Origin: Circinella umbellata
Taxonomy: Eukaryota > Mucoromycota > Mucoromycetes > Mucorales > Lichtheimiaceae
Direction of reading: 5' to 3'
Length of the DNA stretch: 64,000 bases
Assembly (NCBI GenBank): GCA_025093555.1
Contig: JAIWNF010000019.1
Span: forward strand, 372,001 to 436,000
Position numbers and translations under genes: made by a program. Below, in pieces: positions 1 through 12,732 of the stretch (position 1 is its first letter; every line of letters starts with the position of its first letter). A model generated the notes under the pieces. The model worked only from the letters and a program-made list of their open reading frames with translations. It made no database searches and was not told the origin of the DNA.

Positions 1-24
1 AGTATATATATATATATATATATT
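1..24. repeat. (TA)n microsatellite
   Basis: Run of alternating T and A at the very start of the window; simple sequence. Confidence 0.9.
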
Positions 25-839
25 GCGCAGACTATATTCATACTATGTCCTTATTCGAACATCATTGGCTCATTCATGATCACATTATACGCCATCCCTT
101 CATTGATATAGTTCATATGCTATTTTTTACTATTTCTGTATTATTTCCTTTCTTTTTTATGTTTATGTTGCCTCCATTGTATCATATAATACTAATACAT
201 ATCATCTTTTCATGAATGAAAAAATCATTTGATTTGCCTACTCTATCATTCATTCAAACGAAAACGACGAAGTTTTGATGCTTCAATACATGTATACAAC
301 AACAAAAAAGAAAAGAATGTTTGATATGACAGAGTTTTTGACATAGATCGTGAAAAACGTAAAGAGAGTCTTCTATGTTTTTTCTGACAGCACCAAGCTT
401 ATCATTAAATTTTCTGGTCCTGATGAATCTGCTGTGAGTCTTCTTTTCTCATATTCTTCCTACTTTTTTCTTTGTATCCTATCAATAGTGTTGTATTATA
501 AGAACATCTTCTCTTTATCCCAGATGAAATAAGAAATCATATTTAAATTATTTAAAATACAGACGTGAACAGAACTCAATTCTAAAAAGGAAACTGGGTA
601 AAATCGCATAACGATGTCCTGCCCCTCATCAACTTAAATTAAAGAATAAAAGAGAGTATCATGGCTAAGCCCAATATACTTCAGAACAGCAGCTCTAGTA
701 ACCTTCTCAATATTAATGACTAATATCAGGTACCCGACTTTACTACCAATCACCTACATCATTCCATTAACTAAGCCCCATAACTCATAGAATAGAAATC
801 ATATAAATACGGGTTGTAAATATTATTTTAAAAGAGATA
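25..839. other. AT-rich stretch without a recognised gene
   Basis: Only very short open frames with no recognisable motif and no supportable splice structure. I see no gene, RNA or repeat here. Confidence 0.6.
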
Positions 840-841
840 TA

Positions 842-1902
842 CAGGAGCCCCGTTAATTTCATATTCGTTAGCTTTCACATCCTCATTGTTTTCACAGAAA
901 TTCAGGGAATGGAAAAATTGACATAATAAAATTTTCACATTCTCATTTATTTCACTTTCAATGCAAGCAGGGGGGTTGAAACCTTAACGGGAGTAACATG
1001 CTCACTTATAAAACTATATTATACTGTACATTAATTTTATTGTATCATATTAGTAATCTTTAAGAATAATTGTATTCAGTTAAGGATGTTCTAGTCTAAC
1101 AAATATATATGTCGGTCAAAAAACTTATTTTGAAGTTTAGCACATTTCAGCAATTTGAGTTCTTAAAGATCTCTATATGTATTGGAGCTAACACTGCTCG
1201 TGATTTGCATATGTTTCCTGGTTTGACTTTTATCAACTATTTAATATTTTAAAATTACTTTCTAAGTCACTATTATATGACTAGTAAGTAGTAGAAGAAG
1301 ATAATTATATGTAACACCACATTGGTGAAGAATACGTAATAAAAGTGTGTATTTATACATACTACTTTTCCTGAATAATACTTGACTTTTTGGTGAGATT
1401 ATGAAAACTACGTACTTACGTACATTATTATATGAGCACGTTATAGGACAATAAAATTTTTACAGTAGTACAGAAACGAAAAGGAAACATAAATACCAAC
1501 AAAGTTCGGGTCACTAATTAGTAATGTATATCTTTTACAGTAGAAAGTACAGCATATGTAATATACAGTAATCATATACTTAGCACAAGAATGTTGTGGT
1601 GTACATACTGTATATGATTTCCTGTGTAATATTAAGCATAGTTCATATAAAAAGTCTAATATATGATGCTTCTGTGCAAGACATAAAAATGTATCTTACA
1701 GTAATGTACATGTTTAACTATTTTAAGTTTAGCCTTATAAGAGAAATAAACAGCATTATATGTGCTATGTATATATGCAGTATCTCTTAATACCATTAAC
1801 CTGTCCTTAATTAATTATATATAGTCCCGATGACTTTCATATTCCCTTTATTTTCACACCAAAAATGGGAGATGTAAGTTTGAAATTAACGGGGTTCCTC
1901 TG
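842..1902. mobile_element. Non-autonomous pogo/Tc1-mariner-like element with inverted ends and TA duplication
   Basis: The left end reads CAGGAGCCCCGTTAATTTCA (842-861). The right end, read on the minus strand from 1902, is CAGAGGAACCCCGTTAATTTCA apart from a two-base insertion and one mismatch. Both ends are flanked by TA (840-841 and 1903-1904), the target-site duplication of Tc1/mariner/pogo elements, and ends beginning CAG are usual for pogo-type elements. The 1061-bp interior has no open frame long enough for a transposase, so it is a non-autonomous or decayed copy. Assignment to pogo rather than another TA-inserting family is inference. Confidence 0.65.
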
Positions 1903-1904
1903 TA

Positions 1905-3257
1905 ACTTTATTCTAGTTTCTAAATTATTATTAAAGATATATAACAAAGTCTCAAAGGATTTATACCTTGTCTGTTTTTATTTCCTACTCTTATCCAGTA
2001 ACCAAATATCACAAACACGTAGAACTCAAGACTTAAATTGTTATTGATTTTAAACCGAATCAAACAAACAAAATCAAGCACGGCCGCTCATGAAGTCATC
2101 TCTTGCCAAGTTTATTGGTTAGACTAAAGGTAAAAGCTAAATTAAGTTCAGAAGAACAATATATTCAACCATGTTACATAATGGTTTACATTTATAATTC
2201 AAAAGATTTAATCTATCGAAAAGAAGAAAGAAAAGCAAAAGCCGCGGACATGGTGTGCTTATGTAAGGTATGGTGGTTTGAGCATATAAATGACTGAATT
2301 AACTATGGGCCATCTGGTGAAGCTTTTTAATACGTGAAGTATGGAACTTGTAATTTAGTTCTAACCGTTCTTAATGCTCTATTCTAGCCTGGAGGAAGAA
2401 AATAAAAATTCGATCGGGATAATATGCAATTGTGCAAAATTAAAAAGAATAATACGAGAGAACGATGACGGTACGCAAAAATAAACATACATGCTTTAAT
2501 CAAATTTAGAACAATATACTAAACCTAATAAATTTTGCCTTATAGCTCTCTCTAACTAAAATTACCATGACAACAAATCCTTGGACCCTTACCTCGTCTG
2601 GAGTATGTATTACAAAATTTCTTTTTTTTTATGGAATAGTATGCTCATAGTATTGTACATACGGACGTTCAATATCGATTCGTTCCCCTCCTACCCCGAA
2701 AGCCAAAGCAGTTGATCAGGTATGTAGGGCTTGAGTTAAATATACAACAACCAATGTATGGTTCTGTGTCTTTGTATGGCAATACGCAACAAGGTTATCC
2801 TCAAGTATGGAACCATTTCTGTGAAGCTGAAAATTCACAACCATCAGTACTCGTGCGCTTAGGAGGGTAAGGTAAAGTGGTTACTGTAACGATGTTTGTG
2901 TTGGATGATTGTCTAGTTGAAGTAGCAGTGGTGTCATCCACTTTTTTTGGATGATGCATTGCCAATGACAGCAAACTGATGATTCGTGAATTTCTTGTAA
3001 GTGGCCTTCTTTTTCTTTGGCATTGAGTGGAAATTAAATAAAGGGTGTTGAAAAGTGAAACGGGAAATTTGAAATAATTACGCTCTTTTATATATTAGAT
3101 GCGTATGATGAAAATTTGGTATATGACATTATAAGTGCCTTGTCTGTACAAATTAACCAACTAATAAAGGCTAGGGCAATAACAAGCGACAGTAATGTAA
3201 AGTAGTATTTTATATAGAAGGACTAGTCAGAAAAATATGGGTAAGGGGGGAGAACAG
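1905..3257. other. AT-rich stretch without a supportable gene
   Basis: A slightly more GC-rich patch at about 2550-3000 has a minus-strand open frame of about 50 codons but no recognisable motif or splice structure. It may be an old gene remnant, but this cannot be supported. Confidence 0.4.
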
Positions 3258-3312
3258 CCGAAAGATTCTAATCTTTCGTGTTGGGTGATTACAAGAAGTA
3301 TTTATACGATAC

Positions 3313-3495
3313 GAATGAAAGGTTATAAAATTTTGTGTTGAGTGATATTTACGTATTCAAGAAAAATGAAAGGTTATACAATTTTGTGTTAAGCAAATGA
3401 AAGATTATACAATTTTGTGTTAAGCAAATGAAAGATTATAAAGTTTTGTGTTGAGTGATATTATACAAGGGAAATGAAAGGTTATAAAGATTTAA
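3313..3495. repeat. Degenerate tandem repeat, five copies of about 33-50 bp
   Basis: The core AATGAAAGGTTATAAAATTT, followed by TGTGTTGAGTGA or TGTGTTAAGCA, recurs at about 3315, 3366, 3397, 3430 and 3474 with small changes. A more distant relative starts near 3258. The array ends just downstream of the stop codon of the minus-strand gene at 3513-5731, so it lies in that gene's 3' flank. Confidence 0.75.
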
Positions 3496-3512
3496 AGTAG
3501 ATCAACTAAGTA

Positions 3513-5731
3513 CTAGTGCATCGTGACCGATCTTCTTTTGTTTGACTTCGAATGAGAGAGCAGCCCAAATTGTTCATCCGACAATGACATTCTTCTTTTG
3601 GACGTGGCATTCATGGCTTCCTCGCTAGACATATGCACGCACCATTTCTTGAAACAAGATAATACTGATGCTATGTCATCCAAATAATTCAGGTAAATTC
3701 CCAAGTCTTCCAAAGATGAGGGTGCTTTAATCGTACAGAGCTCGCTGAAAAGATACAAGCCATCCGCGCGAAGTCTTGTAATGTAGAATGATATTTCAGT
3801 ATCTAAAATAGAAGGTTATTCCATCATATACCCTGTTTTTCTTTTCGATCGCAAAAAAAAGAAAAAAAAATTACCAATAACTTGTATGGCCATGCATGCA
3901 TTAAGTCGGGAGTAATCACAGGAATTCTTAGTCATAATGCCTAAACGTATCAGGTCTTTTGATACCGCGTACTTATTTGCTTTTTCGCTGGCCGGTTTAA
4001 CTTCTACATAACCCAAAGAATTGCCGAAGTACAGTTGATCGAGTTCAGACACACATGAATCAGGACGTTGTGCCGATATGGAGCCATCAGTCCGGGCGTC
4101 CTTGGCTTCTCGGTTGGTCGTGCTGGTCCTAATAATAATTAATAAACACAAAGTCAGCATCAAACCCAGAATTCATTCAACCGTTTAATAATGACTGATA
4201 CATACCAACGAAACAAAACACCATTATGGGGATCATCAAATAGAGCAGATAAAATTGGGTCAATATAACGGCTACACAACTCAAATTCCTTGATCTCGCC
4301 TTTAAGTCTTTGAGGCGGAAGCTTGTCAATCCTGAATTAAAAAAAAAGAATTAAAAAATAGGTAACATATCCCTTTCTCCCTTTTTTATTTTTATACGTA
4401 CATATTCGCAACAGACTTAACGATTTTGGCATTGATTGTAGAGGTTGTTTTGGATAAGGTGAGTAAATCAATGATCGCATCCGTTCGAGTCATCATATCC
4501 AGTCTTGTATTCTGAATAAAGAAAACGAATTATTAGTGACATAATATTACATCTTCAAATTACTATCATTTCCGCTTTTTTTTTTTTTACCTTTATAATC
4601 TTCTTCAATGGCAACTCAAGATCCGAATCGAAAGTTACACCGTGGACACCCATCGAATATTCTTCTTGGGTATCATCAAATATCTTGTTCAATTTGTCAA
4701 CGCCAATGAGCTTCTCAAGATTTTCGTGGAACCGATTCCTCTGTATCAAAAGTATCGATGAAATAGAACTATATAAAAAAGACAAATAAGAATAATGACT
4801 CTTTTTTATTCCTTCTTCGATTTTTTCCCTAACCATATCAGTTTATATACGTACAGAATATGGTGCACGTCACTTTCCATGTGAAAAGCATTATAATTGT
4901 TCTGCGATACTACTTGAAAAGCGTAAAATGCCAATGACACATCATACTCCCCTATTTTGTAACGGTCGTGTATCGAAGGTACTTTCATATTAAGAGGAAA
5001 TGAAAGGTTAGCGTCTTCACAGTCTTTGCTATCGTCGTGATCAGTAGTGTTAACGCTGGTGGATGTGCTACTACTGGCGACGCTTTTACATAGAGAATAT
5101 TAGTGGAGTGCTTTGAGACCTAACGCGCCGTAATTCACCCGCAACCCCTCCCTCCATTTCTTACCCGCTTCCAACGTCGCGATCGTTTTGATTTATAACA
5201 CTTTGACCGACTGTTTGACACAGTTTATTTAAAATGGCAAGGGCCTGAAGACGATACGAGTTTTCAATGGAAGTCTAAGAAAATATAATAAAGTGAGTCA
5301 AATCAGCTAAATGCATCGTTATAGGTTTTTGTTATTTGCATTAATTTCCCTTTCTAAGCTGGTATCCCGTTTTTTACTTACTCGTAATTTAATTTCTTTT
5401 GCAATGCCTTCCCATTCTTCACGATCAAATTTAATACTAAAATTTGAAATGTTGTTAGCATCATTATAAGAATATTTATTTGCACTACCGAGAGTATCTA
5501 CCGGATATGACGGGTTGATTTATATGCTTTGAAGGCTTTCATATATCTCTCCTTCCACAAAGAATAGAGCATCGATGGGCTTCTTGCACTGGACGTCAGC
5601 GACCACAATACAATATCTTCATTATTTATTGAAATAAAATCATCGAAATTAGGTTTAGCGTTTTCAACAATATATTTTTTTAATTCATCGAAACCCGGAA
5701 AAAGCTCTACAATAGTATGCTGAGGCTCCAT
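3513..5731 (-). CDS. Uncharacterised multi-exon protein with a PD-x18-ExK motif (possible nuclease-like fold)
   Basis: Nine exons on the minus strand: 5731-5502, 5436-5382, 5274-5165, 5082-4855, 4768-4591, 4511-4402, 4331-4206, 4128-3875 and 3802-3513. They sum to 1581 nt (526 aa) with every junction in frame, so the gene appears intact. ATG 5731 (MEPQ) is the first methionine that fits; an in-frame ATG at 5854 is possible but lies in less coding-like sequence. Residues 120-170 are Ser/Thr/Asp-rich and probably disordered. The conserved core is in exons 7-9. It contains RPD (Pro368-Asp369) followed 18 residues later by ExK (Glu388-Lys390), then a helix-like DLIRLGI segment. This resembles the PD-(D/E)xK nuclease signature, but nuclease activity is inference. 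The C-terminus is basic. A second member lies at 20678-21891. I believe the family is expanded in Mucorales, from general recollection only. Confidence 0.75.
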
Positions 5732-6270
5732 TGTGGTTGCGGTAATAAGAAGACGGGTCGTAAGAGATATTTTTTTAAAAAGTGGTGAATTTATTGGCGA
5801 CTTGCTGAAATTAAATTCATAGGCAATGGGAGTCTGTAACACAAACCAACACAATAATGGATGATTTATGCTAGCATGAAGAGTAAATTTCTGATATTAT
5901 TATTGGAACGGTGAAACGTTTTAGCGTTATTCATACATCGTTTTTGGAATCGAAAATACGAAGTGGTACGAAAGCGGATGTTAAATCGTGACCTGTTTTT
6001 CCTTTTACAGCTTCATACTTTCACCAAAATACGATCTCCCGAAACTCTAATATAATATATCCAGTATTTCGGGACATCCTTACCTTAAGGAAATACTTTC
6101 CCGGTACCGTATAATTTTTTTTAAGTGGACCATGGAGTTAATAATCATATTTAATATTATTCTTATTATTCTTATACTTAACTTCTAATATATTATTTTT
6201 TGTTTCTTCTTCTTCTTTTTTTTTTTTTTTAGTTGGCTATGCATGCTGACCACCGACTGTTACTCTATTC
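5732..6270. other. Divergent intergenic region
   Basis: Separates the minus-strand PD-x18-ExK gene from the plus-strand Zn2Cys6 regulator and must hold both promoters. There is a pyrimidine-rich tract around 6200-6232. No other feature seen. Confidence 0.6.
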
Positions 6271-9200
6271 ATGTTAACTCCATTTCAATTCCAAAAACAT
6301 GGTGAAAACGACGACAAAGAGAAAAAACCTACTACTATAGTAACTTCAATTCATGTTGCACCCATTGCTGTAAATGAAAAAAAGAAATATAAATAAATTC
6401 AAAAGCTTTTTTTTTCTGTTGAAAATGTCAAAAGAGATCATTGAGCCCGCTTAAACTTTTATATATACATATATACATATATTATTCTATTTTCTAGTGT
6501 ACCTCATGTCAAATTCGTAATGTACCTTGTGATCGTAATAAACCAACATGTCATGAATGTATTCAACATTCATTACAATGTCAATATATTTATAACGATA
6601 ATGTCATAACAACAACGACGACGACGAGTAGTAGTAGTAGTAGTAGTAATTCTACTACCACAGCCGCCATATTAACAGAATCAACAATACGTGATCCCAT
6701 TCAATTACGTGAAATCGAAACAAGGTTAAAGAAAATGGAAACTCAATTAACAGCTCGAACTCCATCGTCATCGTCTACTTCCATCGTACCTTTACAACAA
6801 GTACAAAAAAAAATAAAAAATCAACACCCTTCAACAATAGCAAAGAAAAAACCAACACCCCGATTTGGTTTAGAACCAGTAACAGGAGCTTTGTGTATCG
6901 AAACAGAAATTAATGAAGCACATCATTTTATTAAACTTTTATTTAGTACTATTGATGTGGAAAAGATTCAACATATTGCCCATAATGTGTTTTCAGGTCA
7001 TTTATCAAGCTCTGTGGAGGATGATCATGACGCACTTTTATCATTAACAACAAGAAGAAATCATCATGATCATAATAATCCATTATTAGCTGATATAAAG
7101 AACAAACCTCTCGATTTATTATTAAATGATTTATTAGCACGTAATGAGGATGCTGTAGAACAGCAATGGTTAAATATGATTATTCATACCCAGCATCATC
7201 GGTGTATGATTTTTTATCAAAGGGTGGATTCAAAATATTGTGCGAATACCGATTACTTACGACACCATCCTAATGATGAACAACAACGATCACGTGAACT
7301 GTTATTAGCTATGGCATTACGTGCTTACATTTATCATCATGAAGATGAATTGCATCAAGATATTTCTTTTCCAGTACAAACATCGATGGGGCCAGTTTAT
7401 TTTCAATGTGCTTTATCACTTTTGGAAGAATGTTATACAACAAGTCATCGAACCACGATTCGTGCTTTGTTACATTTATTTATGTATCATTTACATGATA
7501 AACCAGAAGAAGCATTTCCTTATTGTGATCTTGCTGTACGTATGACTCTAGATTTAAATTTACATAAAAAACAACAACACGATCTTTATGGTTATTATCA
7601 ACAACATTCGGAACAACAACATCATGAGGACAACAATAACAACACGATCAACAGCAATGGTTATAGTAACAAACAAATTCAAGCAGAGGATGATCGACGG
7701 TTGTGGTGGGCAGCGTATTGGTGTCAACTCTATACTACTGTTGAATATAATCGACCCACCGTAGTAGAAGATGAAGAGATTGAAATTCCTATGCCACGGA
7801 AACTATCTTTTGAAAATATGGATGTGGGTTATTGTATTGATTATTGTGTCTTGTCCATTAAATTACTACGGTTACGTCGATCCATTGCAACAGCACTCAA
7901 GTCATCGGATACAACACATGCACTTTTATATCAAGTACGAGATTTGGAAACATCTTTGGATGAGTGGTATACTGATCTACCAGATCATGCTAAATTACCA
8001 TCCTCTTCGTCATCATCTCAACAACAACAACAACACGATACATTGTCAACAGAATTGGGTTTATTATTACATGCACAATATTATAGTATCAAGTTACAAA
8101 TGTATGAATGTTTTCTCAACAATGCGACTGCATTGAGTCTTGTGGCAGTGAATAATTGTGCAAAAGCAGCGGCTGGAATAACTAAAATGTTAGTACACTA
8201 TGGCTCTACTATGCGCATGTGTTCATGTGTTCGGATTGTTCCAACATTACATCGATGTGTTACCATGTTGAGATATAATGCAAAGTTTAAAGAGTCGGAT
8301 GGAATTGCATCGGATGCAATCGAACATTTACGTATGCTTGGATCTGTTTTACGTTGTCATTCATTCAAGTATATACGTGAAATTTCAGCAGTGATTGGTC
8401 TGATTGATAAAACACTGGAACTTTATCCATCATTAAAGACCTCTACTAGACCTACTGTATCTGAAACAAATGGTAGTTTACAATCGCAGCAACCATCATC
8501 ATCAGTCCAATCAAATACAGAAGCTATTGATAATATAAATAATCAACAACAACAACAATATTCATCACAGTTCCATCACGACACCCATATATCAACAGTG
8601 AAACAACAATCCATGAATGCCATGACACACACGTTATCAACAGAAACAAGTAGTGTCCAAACCCAATCGACCATCACTCCTTCTTCTATTACTAATATGT
8701 CACACCCATCAAATACAAAAAAACGACAACGTAATCGTCAAACAATTGCAACACATCAGACTACAAATACTCCAATAGCATCTAATAATGAACCTTTTTC
8801 AACAAGTTCAACTAGTCAAATGCAACAAATGGCAGCACCTATAAATGGTATTGGTGGTTTCAATATAGAACAGTTTTCACAAGAGCATATGATGAATGCC
8901 TATCAACAAAGCATTGCACCACCGCCCCCGTCAACAACAACTCCAATATCCATCGAATCACAGCAATATGGACAAAGCTTCCCTATATCAACAATAACGC
9001 CGTCTATTTCAAATAATAATAACGACACAGATATGATACCTTTTCGACAACAACAACAAACATCAACAACAACAACTACATTACAACAATCATCTTCGTC
9101 AACAGATCAAGCGTGGACGACTTCTATACCTATGAATCCAGAAACACTCGCATTATTAGGTATTACAAGTACCGGACATATATCATCTGTACCGTCACAA

Positions 9201-9944
9201 TCACAAGAACATCTTAATAACAGCACTTTATCACAACAATCAAGCATTCCATCATCGGAATCAAATAATAACACCCATAGGTATGATTCTCGACCGTATA
9301 CGCATTATCAAAATCATCAACAACAACAACAACAATCATTTATGAAACCGACAGTTTCAAGCGATAATAATGGTAGTAATAGTAATAACAATCGTCCAAG
9401 CCCATTTAGTCAAGGATCTATATTTCATCGAGCACCAGCGGTATCCCGACCTACTTTCAACCATACACATTCTAATAATGATGTTTTGATCGAAGATCCT
9501 TATTTAACAAAATTTCCAATTATCACTCCACCTATTATTGCTTCTTCTCTTTATCAACAACAACAAGAACAACAACAAAATTATGCTACCATTACTGAAT
9601 TACCACCTAACTTAACAACAGATGATAGTACAAGTAATAGTGGGAGTAATACAACCCAATTTGATACCACCAGTAGTCACCACAGTAGTAGTAATAATAG
9701 TATAACAAGTAGTAGAAGTAGTGGTAATAATAGTAGTAGTAATCCAAGATCTACTATTCAAAGTCCAGACTCTAATAATAATTATGAATTCAATACTTCT
9801 TTTTATCAATCGATACCATTTTCATCTACCTCTTCAGATATAGATCAATTATCATTCTCTTCTTCATCACAACAGGATCAACGTCGTTCTCCTAGTAATC
9901 CTCCACAACAACAACAACAGCAACACCAGTATTATTTCTCATAA
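6271..9944 (+). CDS. Zn2Cys6 fungal transcription factor with Gln/Asn-rich tail
   Basis: Two exons, 6271-6369 and 6498-9944, give 1181 aa. The intron ends TTTTCTAG and the second exon opens directly on the first zinc-binding Cys. The cluster is C34-x2-C37-x6-C44-x6-C51-x2-C54-x6-C61, including KPTCHEC, which fits the binuclear Zn2Cys6 fold. A Ser/Thr linker and a short coiled-coil-like segment (about residues 93-117) follow. Residues about 295-480 match the fungal-specific transcription-factor middle homology region, with helices around RELLLAMALRAYIYHH and DDRRLWWAAYWCQLY. From about residue 540 the protein is low-complexity Gln/Asn/Ser/Thr, as in activation domains. The stretch between Cys37 and Cys44 (QIRNVP) has only one basic residue, whereas family members usually have several. 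The target genes are unknown. The first exon is inferred from splice signals. Confidence 0.85.
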
Positions 9945-10295
9945 ACTCGCTCCAACCTACCTTTTCTCATTTTTTTAAATTATTTTTTTTCCTTCCCCTT
10001 CTTACAAAATCCATCATCTCTATATTTAAAACATTTAAAAAAATGGTTCTTTCTTCCCCCAAGTTCTGTTTTTTTTTTCTTTTTTTGACAAGTGGCGTAA
10101 TAATAATATTTAATCATTATAATAATAATAATAAAGCTCTTTTTGAGTTTAATAATAATCATACTCTTTTGTAAAAGTTATTGGGGGGAGGGGGTTGATT
10201 TGTTGTGGATCGACTCTCACTGTTTTTTTATTTTGTTTCAGTAGTAGTAGTAGTAGTGGAGGTTGGGGTATATATTATAATGGGGTCTAATTAAA
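9945..10295. other. Convergent 3' spacer
   Basis: Lies between the stop codons of the Zn2Cys6 factor and the HSBP1-like gene. It has poly-T tracts and an AAT/TAG trinucleotide-rich patch (10105-10260). No gene seen. Confidence 0.6.
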
Positions 10296-10878
10296 TTATT
10301 CTGTTGCTGATGTGGTTGTAGCATCTTCATTTTCTTTTGTTGATTCTATTTGTTGTTGTTGTTTTAAAATCGTATTAATCGTTTGTTCAAGTTTATCGAT
10401 TCGATTCGTCATATCTTCAACTATAAAAAGTATACCATATTAGTAATAATAATAATAAAAGAAAAGGGTTCATAGTGATGTTATCAAAGTTATTATATAA
10501 AGTATTGTTATTGTTATTTTTCTTTACATTTAGTATCCAATTCAGAATTTACATCAGTTACTTTTGATTGCTATAAAATAAAAAAAAATACAATGACAAG
10601 TTAAAAAAAATAAAAAATAAAAACATATATCCACAGTACGTTTTTTCTTTTCTTTTAGGAAAAAAAAAGAAAAGGATTGGTTTTTTAGTGTACGAGACAT
10701 TTACAAGTTTTTCAATAATAGATTCTATCTATATAAATTATAGGATGAGTTCATTAGTTTTCCCCACTCTCTTTTGTAATTCGTTTAATACAAGAAAAGA
10801 GACACTACATACATAAGTAGCAAAATCGTTAGTACCAATAGATACTCCTCCTTCAGTCGATTTATCTTGAGAACTCAT
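10296..10878 (-). CDS. Heat shock factor-binding protein 1 (HSBP1) homologue
   Basis: Four minus-strand exons, 10878-10813, 10728-10705 (a 24-nt microexon), 10570-10528 and 10420-10296, total 258 nt (85 aa). The spliced product contains a heptad coiled coil (about residues 19-63) with EDMTNRIDKLEQTINTIL. This matches the conserved HSBP1 helix, whose animal forms carry a D-D-M-x-x-R-I-D-x-L-E core. In other eukaryotes HSBP1 forms trimeric coiled coils and dampens heat shock factor trimers; a role in trafficking has also been described. The tail is Gln-rich then Thr/Ser-rich. No single exon is long enough to stand out, so simple open-frame searches miss this gene. The short second exon is the least certain part; it is supported by reading frame and by continuity of the heptads. 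Confidence 0.85.
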
Positions 10879-12304
10879 ATTTGATTTTAAGAAATGAGAA
10901 ATAGAAGAAATAAGAGAGGGGGGAAAGAAGCGAAAAAAAAAACAAGGAGGTTGTCAATTCTAAATTAGGAAAATACGCGTTAAGCTCAGATTTTTTTTCA
11001 TAAAGAAAAGAAAATATATATTTTTTTTGTTATTCTATTTAATTATTTGAAAACAAAAAAAGCTTTATTTTATTTTTTATGAACGAAATTCAAGAGAAAA
11101 GCTTTGTGAATCTCGATAGCAGTTTTTTTTTCTACTAAAAGCTTATTAAAAACTCTATGGAAGATAACAAAAGTATTTAATTTTATATTTACTTTGGTGG
11201 GTGCAAGGTGTATATCTCAACTTATTGCATTCTTATTTCCTCTTGAATACTTTTCCTTGAAAAGTTGACATATAATCAATTAATCTTGTCCTATATGTAG
11301 TGTACAAAAAAAAGAGGATGGTATCATTCTGAAACACGATGTTACACATGAGAGGTAGAGCTATTATTTGATCTTTTCATACTGAGAGCATTCGTCTCAT
11401 TTTTGTATTAGAGAATGTTGCGATACGCTTTTATTACCATGCCTGTTTATATAATACAATTGAATACTCCAAAGCCATTTGAAATCAAATAATACGTTGA
11501 CACACGATAACTTTCTTGTTAAAAAAAGACATTTTCTTGTCTTCTTTTTTATTATTAAATAAAAAACTAATAACGTAACGATTATAATTACTACAAGACA
11601 TTATTGAGGTTAAACAGGATGAAAATATTAATGATATGTTAAAAAAAGAATACAATCCATTCAAATAATATATATTTATATATTTGTGGTAGCGAAGAAG
11701 AGTAGTGTTTTAATATGTTACCATAGTAAACAATAAATAAAGGATGGGTGTACGTTCAAAAAAAGTGTTACATAATATCTGTGGTTTTTTTTAGCAAAAG
11801 TATTACTTTTTAAAAAGTATTTCAACAATGGCAGTCTAATATTTTTTTTAAGTATTTATCATTTGAATGTATATACACTGTCCTGGGAAGGATAAATCAA
11901 TAATTTAAGGATGCATGAGTAGAGATTTCTGGATGAATTATAGCTGAATCGAGACTAACCTAAATGGTAAATGTTCGTTGTTACACGACAATTATAGAAT
12001 ACATATATTTCTAGAGGGTCTCTTTACAGAATGTAAAATACAATTGTTTTATGAATATATTTGAATAGGTTGTCATGTCCATTTATTTTATTTGGATAGG
12101 ATATTCTGACCATGTAACATATATTTTACTTATTTCTAATAGTTAAAAAATATATGTCAGCTATATTATAATATTAATCGTAAACCTGCATAAAATTGAG
12201 TTTATTTATTTTCATCTGTGCGACAAACAATTTTAGGTAGTGTTAAAGGGATGTTTTTATGTTATCGTTTCTCTTCCCAGCGAGTGGCGCAATAATCTAT
12301 AGAA

Positions 12305-12310
<6 letters not shown>

Positions 12311-12347
<37 letters not shown>
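12311..12347. repeat. (TA)n microsatellite
   Basis: About 18 TA units, directly followed by a GATA-type site. Confidence 0.9.
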
Positions 12348-12350
<3 letters not shown>

Positions 12351-12352
<2 letters not shown>

Positions 12353-12359
12353 CAGATAA
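12351..12359 (+). promoter_or_regulatory. Iron-type GATA-factor site ATCAGATAA
   Basis: Exact match to ATCWGATAA, the established site of fungal iron-responsive GATA repressors (SreA/Sre1/Fep1/Urbs1 group). It is about 430 nt upstream of the FAD oxidoreductase start. Confidence 0.45.
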
Positions 12360-12638
12360 CGATTGTTATTTTTATTACCGCTAAACCAATTTTTTTCTGT
12401 TTCTTTTTTACCATAATAATTAATTTCTTTTTGTAAGGATAAGAAGAAAAAAAAAGGACAATTGATAATATATATAATAATATAGCCTATTCTAATATAT
12501 ATATATGTTTATTCATGAGATATTATTTGCGAAACCAATGTGACAAATTAGCATAGTGTAAAAAAAAGCTGAATTGAATTTTTTTTGATGTTCCACAGAA
12601 AAATTAAAGTTTATAGAAGTTGAAGAATAAAGAAAATA

Positions 12639-12647
12639 ATCTGATAA
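12639..12647 (+). promoter_or_regulatory. Iron-type GATA-factor site ATCTGATAA
   Basis: Second exact ATCWGATAA, about 140 nt upstream of the oxidoreductase ATG, at a good position for a promoter element. Confidence 0.5.
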
Positions 12648-12732
12648 ACAAAAAATAATAAAAAAATGCAATTTCGTCTAACGACGTTTGTTTGTCTTTC
12701 TTATTTTATATTCTTTTTTTAACATATATACG

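Noticed and set aside
3313..3495. Possible CRISPR-like array
   Set aside because: The units are imperfect, spacing is irregular and there are no distinct spacers; the genome is eukaryotic.
6949..9809. Antisense and frame-shifted open frames within the Zn2Cys6 gene
   Set aside because: Produced by CAA/AAC-rich triplets of the real frame; no independent features.
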